Origin: Anopheles merus
Lineage: Eukaryota > Arthropoda > Insecta > Diptera > Culicidae
Length of the DNA stretch: 64,000 nucleotides
Assembly (NCBI RefSeq): GCF_017562075.2
Contig: NC_054084.1
Location: 42,205,197 to 42,269,196, forward strand
Direction: 5' to 3'
Shown: piece after piece, positions 28,901-37,900 of the stretch
Position numbering within the stretch: the first letter of the stretch is position 1
Layout of the letters: each line of letters starts with the position of its first letter
Made by a program: the position numbers and the translations under genes
Notes under the pieces: generated by a model
The model's input: only the letters and a program-made list of their open reading frames with translations
Databases searched by the model: none
What the model was told of the DNA's origin: nothing

Positions 28901-31900
28901 GAATCAGAACAATGTTATTGAAGCACGAGTTGCTTTGAGCAATAAGCTGGATCGAATGAAAGTGGCAATTCTACAGCGTATGTTTGATGCCAATAACTCC
29001 TTGGCTCACCTGTTTCGTCACGCATATGAACGTAAAACGCTACAACAAAATGTCCAGCTACACATTCACGCCCGCTTGCCGGGCCTCGATCAGCGTCGCT
29101 ACAACAGACCAACCGCCGATGAGGTCGGTGGCATATTCCTTTATGGAGAACAAGGACAGTCACGTGACATCGTTTTACAATGTCGTGCTTCTGGCAACCT
29201 CAGCCGTGTTTTCGAATCACATCAACTATATGACCCACTAGCCTATCCGCTCCTGCATCCATACGCAGAAGTTGGGTGGACATATAATATTTTAAAGAGA
29301 ATGCGGCGTGATCGGGCACAACGACACACACGAACAGGTAGCCGCAACGATGATGAACCAGCCGACGGTGAAGGACAAATGGCAGTTGGAGAAAATACCA
29401 GATCACGGCAGATTACGCCTCGAGAATATGCCGCTTATCGGATGTGTACAAGGGCCGGACAAACATCCCTAATCCATCGTGCAGGACGCCTTATGCAACA
29501 GTACGCCGTTGATCAATGCTGTAAGATCGAAGAACAGCGGCTCAAGTTCCAACGTGAACATCAAGCACAGCTGCGTGCCGATGCATACGCTGGCATAATG
29601 GATTTTGCTGGTCCAATCGTCAATCCGATACCGGAAGATCCGCTCGAACACGACCGAACACTTGGGCAAGCGGGCACACGCATTATTCTTGCCCCATCTT
29701 TCCCAGGAGGCGAGCGCTATATGCGCGCCCAATATCAAGATTCGATGGCCATTGTGAGAGCTATTGGAAAGCCAGATTTATTTATCACTGTCACTTGCAA
29801 CCCGAAATGGGTAGAGGTATCGGAAGCTTTACTTCCACGACAACATGCCGCAGATCGACCAGATCTGACGGCCCGTGTGTTTCGACTGAAACTAAAATCT
29901 ATCTTGGATGACCTTTCGGCTGGAGTTCTTGGTTTAGAGATTGCACGCATTCATGTTATTGAATACCAGAAGCGTGGCCTTCCCCATGCTCACTGTTTGC
30001 TGATGCTTGCTGAAGCGGACAAGCCACGATCGGCGGATGATTATGACCGTTTAGTCTCTGCCGAAATCCCGGATCCAGAAAACGAACAACTTTATCAAAC
30101 AGTACGCATGTGCATGATGCATGGACCATGCGGTAGATCGAATCCGGATGCACCGTGTATGAAAGATGGTGTATGTTCGAAAAGGTTCCCGAAAAATTTC
30201 ACCAATGAAACAAAACAAGCCGATGACGGTTATCCAGTATATAGACGACGCAACGATGGACGTACTGTAACAGTAAAGGGTGTACACCTGGACAATCGTT
30301 ATGTTGTACCCTACAATCCGTGGTTGTGTCATAAATACGATTGTCACATAAACGTCGAGGTATGTTCGTCGGTGGCCAGTATTAAGTACCTTTACAAGTA
30401 CGTGTATAAGGGACACGACCGAGTAGTAATTTCGCCATCTACATCATTGAACGAGATACAAGAATATCTTGATGCTCGGTACATATCAGCATCTCAGGCC
30501 ATGGCAATCATCTTCGGTTTCGAGATGCAGGCAAAAACAGTCACTGTCGTCGTACTACCGATACACCTCGAGAACCAACAGGGAATCGTCTTTAATTCGA
30601 ACGAAAACATCGAATCTGTCATCGAACGAGGCCACCACACAATGCTAACGCGCTTCTTTCAGCTGATGGCAAATGATCCTTCCGCGCGAAATCTCACATA
30701 TCAAGAGCTACCGACGTACTTCCGATATGCCAAGCCAACTCAGCGACTTCCATGGCATGAAGGCTCAGGATGCCAGTGGATTCAACGCATTCGTGACGCA
30801 AGCATCGTGATTGGTCGTATGGTATACTGTCCGATGTCGCAGATGGAACGGTACTGCTTGCGGTTGATGCTGTGCTATCGCAAAGGCCCAACTTCATTTG
30901 AAGACCTTCGGACGGTTGACGGTATCGTTTATGCGTCTTATCATGAAGCAGCTACTATGGCTGGGCTACTACAAGATGACCATGAATGGGATCGGGCAAT
31001 GCAGGAAGCCGTTTCGTTCCATATGCCATCTCAACTGCGCCATCTGTTCGCAATCATCCTGTCGCAACAGCCACAAAATCCTCGCCGCCTGTGGGAGTCG
31101 TACGTGTTACATTTATGTGAGGATTTCCATTGGCAGCATCGAGAGCGTTATACAACGCAGGACTCTGATCAAAACATGCTGCTACGTACACAGGAGCAAT
31201 TTTGTGCTCTGCGCGTCATCGACAGATATTTGCGTCAAATGACACCATCAAAAACGCTGACCAACTTTCCAGACATGCCACAATTGGCTGATTTTCAACA
31301 TCTTCCGATGCACCTTCAATCCGATCAGCATAACGATGTAAATTCGCACATCGATGCAGAACGTTCGTATAGCTTCAATGTACTAGACGAAACGCTTGCA
31401 TCGATAAATCTACTGAATTCCGAGCAAAGAGTGGTGTACGATATTGTCACTGCCGCGGTAGATCGTATCGGACCAGAGATAGAAGATTTTCCAGAAGAGC
31501 ATCACAACCTTTTCTTTCTGGATGGTCCTGGTGGTACCGGAAAATCTTTCCTCTTAGAGAAAATTCTGGCGTATACGAGGCGGAAGTCAAAGATAGCACT
31601 GGCTGCAGCTGCAAGCGGTATCGCCGCGTTACTTCTGACTGGTGGTAGAACAGTGCACACAACTTTTAAGCTGCCACTGGTGCTGGACGAGTATAGCACC
31701 TGCAACATACCAACCCAATCGTCGCTTGCGGACCTAATGCGGCAAACCTCTCTTATCGTCTGGGACGAAGCTTCGATGAGCAGTCGCTTTGCTCTGGAAG
31801 CAGTAGATCGTAGCTTAAAAGACATTGTAGGTGTACATCGGCCGTTTGGTGGTAAGGTGGTACTGCTTTGTGGTGACTTCCGGCAGATTTTACCAATAGT

Positions 31901-34900
31901 TCCGAAAGGTACCGATGCACAGGTGGTTCAGCAATGTATAAAGAAAAGTCCATTGTGGAGGCTGTTTCGGGTTTTGCGGTTAAAAACCAACATGCGCGTT
32001 CGAACTGCGCCAACCGTACAGAATGCCAATGATCTACAACAATTTGCTGATTTTCTACTCTGCATCGGTGAGGGTCGCCATTCCACATATCCGGGAATGC
32101 ACGCCTCTGTAGCAAAGCTTCCACACGATATGGTGTTACCCAACTCTTCCAGCATTGATGCCGACGTGAGGAAGTTGGTAAAGCGAGTTTATCCGAACTT
32201 ACGGTGGCATTATCGAAAAGCAGAATATTTCACAGATCGAGCAATACTCTCACCAAAAAATTCTGATGTGACAGCTATCAACAACAGTGTGTTGGAACAA
32301 TTACCTGGCCAGGTGCAGGAGTATCTTTCGGTAGACACGTTGGTCAACCCGGAAGAGCAAGAGGCGCTTCAGTTGCCACCAGAGTTTCTGCACTCTATTA
32401 ATGTGAGCGGAATTCCAGTTCATTGTCTGCGGTTGAAGAAAAACACACCAGTACTGCTTCTGCGAAATCTTAACACCGAGAGAGGGCTATGCAATGGGAC
32501 GCGTTTACAGATCATCGATATGAAACCACATTGCTTACATGCACGGATTTTAACTGGCAAACGGCGGGGAGACGATGTGTTTTTGCCACGTATCTTTTGT
32601 GATAGCAACGATGTAAACCTTCCGTTTCAAATTCGTCGCAAGCAATTCCCAGTCCAGGTTTGCTTCGCAATGACTATAAACAAGGCGCAAGGTCAATCCC
32701 TACACCACCTTGGTTTGTACCTACCCTCAGATGTGTTCGCACACGGACAGCTTTACGTTGCACTGTCGCGAGTGACATCAAGGAAGAACGTGGCGGTGCT
32801 GATAGTGAATCCCGATTATGATCTTGAGGGTGTCACAGTGAGAAACATTGTTTACCACGAGGTGATTGACTAATTAAAAAAGATTGATGCACGAAAATAA
32901 TTAATCTTAGTGCCCGTTATGTTTAAGGAAAGCCAGCTTTTAAGTCCAACAGGAACAATACAAATACTGGCATACTGGTAACATACATAACATCTTTCTT
33001 GCTTATTCACTTATTCAGTTAATAATATATTTAGTCGGAAATGAACTGTAACAGTTTGCGTATTCAGGAATTGTTACTTATCAAAATAAAACAGATAACA
33101 GATTTGATAACTCTGCATTTGCTATGTAACCCACTAACCGGGCCAAATTAACTAGTCTCCCTATACAAAACGAAGTAAGAGGTGACGCTCACGTTACGCT
33201 CACGTCACGCTCATAGGTGACGCTTGCTCACTATAGGATCTTCCTGAACGAAAAAGTTACTCACTATAGAACGGTTTTGCTAACCAACTATGGGTGCTTG
33301 GATGATTTTTATTTCTTTGCGGTGTTTCCATTCTCCGAGACAACAAGCAATGGTAGCGTGATTGAATCATTGAGGCATTCAAATTAAAAGACATTAATGT
33401 TTTCTTCTACACACGTGTTGAAAGTGTATCAATAACAATCAAATTATTCCCAGTGATTCTAAATAATTATGTGGTAGAGATTCTACCACGCTCCATGCAT
33501 TTTATCATGCGTAGTAGTGTTTTATTGTGTAGTTCAAAACGTTTCAATAAAAAGACTTGCTTCGAACTATCATGTACTTGCTTCAAACCATCATCCACGT
33601 GCAGTCAAATGCTTGCTTGAAAGGATTGCAAAATCGTACGCTATGAACGTTTAACAATTGCAATTTTTCATTGTACATTAACCCAAAATGCTGGGTACCA
33701 TGCAAAATAGTGAAACCATCGGAGCTGCATAACTAGGACTAAGTGAACAACTTTAAAACATGCATATAACGGGTTTATATTTCCCATGGATCGGGTCTCC
33801 ATACGTAGATTGTTGGATAAGGCTAAGTACGAGTTGTGTTAAACATTTGGAAAAAAAATTGAATAATTGAATTTTAATATTTTGTAGCGGGTTCACGGAG
33901 TTTAGTCGTTCGGCTGTGTCGTTACCAGAAGAACCTAACCTAGCTATAATAATTCCCAATTATTATGGGATCAAGGTTGCTACAATTTATTCATCCATTG
34001 AAAGTATATCTTGCGGGAAAAACAATTGTATGGTTCAGCAGTGGAATTACAACTGAAATGCACTGTAAAACTGAAATGAACAGCAACTCCTATTGGGAAA
34101 AGTAATGGGATAATAATATACACGGAATAAGGACATTCCTGGGTCAGGGGTTCTTTTTTATATGAGCACATGATGAAGCTACAAAGTTAAATGAAGTTAG
34201 TTTAGTTGTTTTTATTAGCATTTAGCACTCCTGAATATCCATGGCTGCTTGGTACACAAATAGTCTTGCAGAAGATGAGGCACGGGTCAATAATAAGCCG
34301 TGACAGTGAGCCCTGTGGATGGAAGACTCGGACCCATATGTCATATGAACATGTCATGACATTTAATAGTAGCTATTCCATAAGTTCAGAATGACTAAAT
34401 TAAATTTTCGTATGTCCTATATGGTTGTGAAAATGGTCAATGATAGCGGAATAGTCAAACATCTTCTTCTTTGCCACAACAACCGTTGTCGGCCAAGGCC
34501 TGCCTGCGCCACACCGGGGCTTGGTTTTTAGTGACTTTTTGATAAACCATAGCCGGATTTTAGTCAGTCATACTGGAAGTTGAACCCATGATTGACATGT
34601 AATTAAGTCGTTCGAGTTGGCAACTGTACCACGAGTCCAGCCGATAGTCAAACATAGTGAAAAAGAAAGTGGACCACGATTGCTAATGTAATGGAACAAC
34701 TAACATTTGTAAATAAGACAAAAATATGGAAGGACTATGAACCGGGATCACAATAGGATGGAAGCCTGTACCAAGATAGCAACACGATCATAAAAAAATA
34801 TCAGTAAATAGACATCAAGAGAGAGCAGGAATGCTTACCTACATGTTTGAATGAAAACATTTAAATGTGCCCTCCAGTTAGTATACACGTCTTAGGTTCT

Positions 34901-37900
34901 GTTGCTTAAACGTGCAACCGGGCCAAATTAACTAGTCTCTATTATAAAATTCTAATAAAGGCTGATCAGCGTTACTTTCCAGCGGTAGCTTGGATGATTT
35001 TTGTTTAGTTTACATCCATACAATGGCAACAACTTTGGTTATGGAAAACGCAACGCCGACTTGGTTTTGAGTGTTTCGAGGTGTAAGGAAAGAATGATAC
35101 GAGTTACAGTCAGAATTCTATAGTTGCACGTGATTTTTCTGTTGCGTGATTTTTCGGGATTTTTTCATATATTGGCCTAATTTTAGCACCCAAAAAAAAA
35201 AATCAAAACTTCATTCGATAATCCTCATTCGATTCAAACAACTAGACTGCTTTGCATAGTGCCATGATTGAGACAGATTCAGATACTATTCAAGTCCCGA
35301 ATTATAAAAGCAAGCGGTATGAGTTTGAGATTAGTTCCAGTACCCGTATGTAACAGAATCTGCATGGGGTCAGGATCGGTTCCAGTATCGTTATGAGTTC
35401 AGGACCGGTATGGTTTTTGTAGCAGTTATCCAAGCTGTGGTCCGTGGCGTGAAAAGAAATGGTCCGCGAAAGAATTGTTTTTTTTATAGAAAAGTTTAAT
35501 ACACTACACATCGTGTATTTTTTCGCCATAATCGAGATAAACATTTCAACAGGAATGTCTAGAAAATGATTTCAACATATTTTTATCAAAAAGATTCTAA
35601 GTCCACAAAATGTAATCCGCGGCCAATCTGTTTTCAAAGCCAATTGAACTGTAATCCTTAAAGAGTTGGAGACCACTGCGGTATGGGATCGGGATCGATT
35701 CCACGATCGGTATGGTGTCCGGATCAGTTGAAAGACCGGTTAAAGGTTATGATAAGTTCCATGGCCAGGTTTATGACAAATTTTAACACATTCAGTCAGA
35801 ATTCAATAATTGAATGCTTTTTTGATGGCATACATTTGAATTGACCGCTCGATTGTTGGCTGACATTTCAATTACAAAGCATGCGTTTGGATGGAAAACT
35901 CGGGTTTTGAAAAAATATTAAAATCTCATGGTATGCCGAGAAAAATTTCAGTAATTTTTTGTAACGAAAAACGTGCCAACTAAAAAGCACAAATTCAACA
36001 GTTGGCAGGGAATCGAAGTTCAAGCAGTGAGTTCAGACGTTATATGGGATTGAAATCAGTTCCAGTACCAGAACGATTTCTGAAAAATTTCAGGATGGAC
36101 ATGGGTTCTGGATTAGTCCCGGGATCGGTATGAATTTTGAATCAGTATATTTTAATGCATCCCTTGGAACTAAATGTCACCTGGCATTTGCATTGCCTTT
36201 TCAAAAATCCTTAACACACACCCTAAAGTTATTACAGTGGCCGGCAAAATAAAGTGACCACTACTTACAATTTTACACTTTTTACATTTTTTACGTGAAA
36301 AAGGAAGTTATTGCACTGCTTTATATTTTGAAACATTGTTCATGATATGCTTAAGAATGCGCAGTACCATAGCATGACAAAAATGAGAAGTTTGCTTCAA
36401 GAAAAAATATTTTTTCCAAAATTGATCAAAATCACTGTGCCAAAATAAAGTGCCCACTTTATTCATTCTACAGAAAATATTTTTCTGAACAAATATAACA
36501 GCAAACCTATAATTTATATGCGTTCCTCTCGCATTCTTTATATGTTTGAGGATCTTTGCCATAATTTATTATGTTTTTATCTGCACATATTTGGCATTGG
36601 TTCTTTCTAAGAGTATTTCAGAGCTTTAACACATTTTGTTTTTCTTAATCACGTCATTTTCACTACATTTGCATTAAAATTTGCACACTAAATGTCGATT
36701 GAATTAAAATTAAGACTAACTAAGAGCCATTAAAATTTTTTTATTTGATTGGATTGAAAAAATAAAATAAAAATTCTTCGTGTATAACTTGAGTCGTCTT
36801 CCTGTTGTAACATCATTTTATTTACTAACTCCGTATTTTTCACAGAAAACAGATAAATTCACACCGGATGCTTGTATAGGTATTAGCTTTCATTATGCTG
36901 TCGATTCAAACCATGCTCCCCACTTCTCGTATAGAAATCCCCTCCCTGGTCATCACATTGCACTCTTCATACATATTGGTTTGTTGGATCGCGTCTAGAT
37001 ATTTTTGAACATCAGTTCTAATTTGGACTCATCTGTCCAAATATCAGTTTTTCAACTATCTAACGATATATCTGCATGTTCTTGATCATATTGAAGCCAA
37101 TTGGCTTTGTTAGTCTTGCTGTAGCTCGGGCGAGGAACTTGAAGGACGCTACATCTAACGGGCAGTAAATTACGAAAATTGCAATGTGATAGCTAGGGGG
37201 TGTTTCTCTTTAGGAGTAGCAGGAAAACTGGTGTGAATCGAAAGTACAACTATGACTGATACCTTTTTTAACATTCTTCATCACTACTTTGGGATATTTC
37301 TTTTAAAAAAATGGGGTTTGAAAACTAAAAACATGTTCCTACAGGCTAACATCTCAACACACACAATCAATACAAAAATCATTTCTCAACTAGTATCGTA
37401 TAAAACACCTTGCATGTCCTCCATGAAGTCTAAATCTTTGTTCCATCGAGAATTTGTGGCAGATTCTATATGCGAAGGTGGATAAAACTGGTGTCAAAAA
37501 CAAATAAATTTAAATTTAAAGCTCTTGATAACGCTTGAGAAGAACCAGATGCCAAAACTAGATGCAGAACTAGATAAACCTTTAAAAATTAGAAAAAAAA
37601 TACGCCAACGATCTTCGAACATGTAAAGAATGCGAGAGGAACGCATATAAATTATAAGTTTGCTGTTATATTTGTTCAGAAAAATATTTTCTGTAGAATG
37701 AATAAAGTGGGCACTTTATTTTGGCACAGTGATTTTGATCAATTTTGGAAAAAAATATTTTTCTTGAAGTAAACTTCTCATTTTTGTCATGCTATGGTAC
37801 TGCGCATTCTTAAGCATATCACGAACAATGTTTCAAAAAATAAAGCAGTTCAATAACTTCATTTTTCACGGAAAAAATATAAAAAATGTAAAATTGTAAA

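Larger units (their letters stand above)
26793..33155 (+). mobile_element. Helitron, putatively autonomous (element 1 of a tandem array)
   Basis: The 5' end is TCTCCCTATACAAAACG, preceded by A. The 3' end is ACCGGGCCAAATTAACTAG, finishing in CTAG (CTRR rule) and followed by T. Canonical Helitrons begin TC, end CTRR and insert between A and T, so both ends fit. The 6.36 kb element carries one long intact gene. Near the 5' end is a CGCTCACGTTACGCTCACG array, and an imperfect 60-70 bp duplication lies at 27374-27505. I did not see a convincing hairpin just before the 3' CTAG, which is unusual for the class. Confidence 0.85.
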
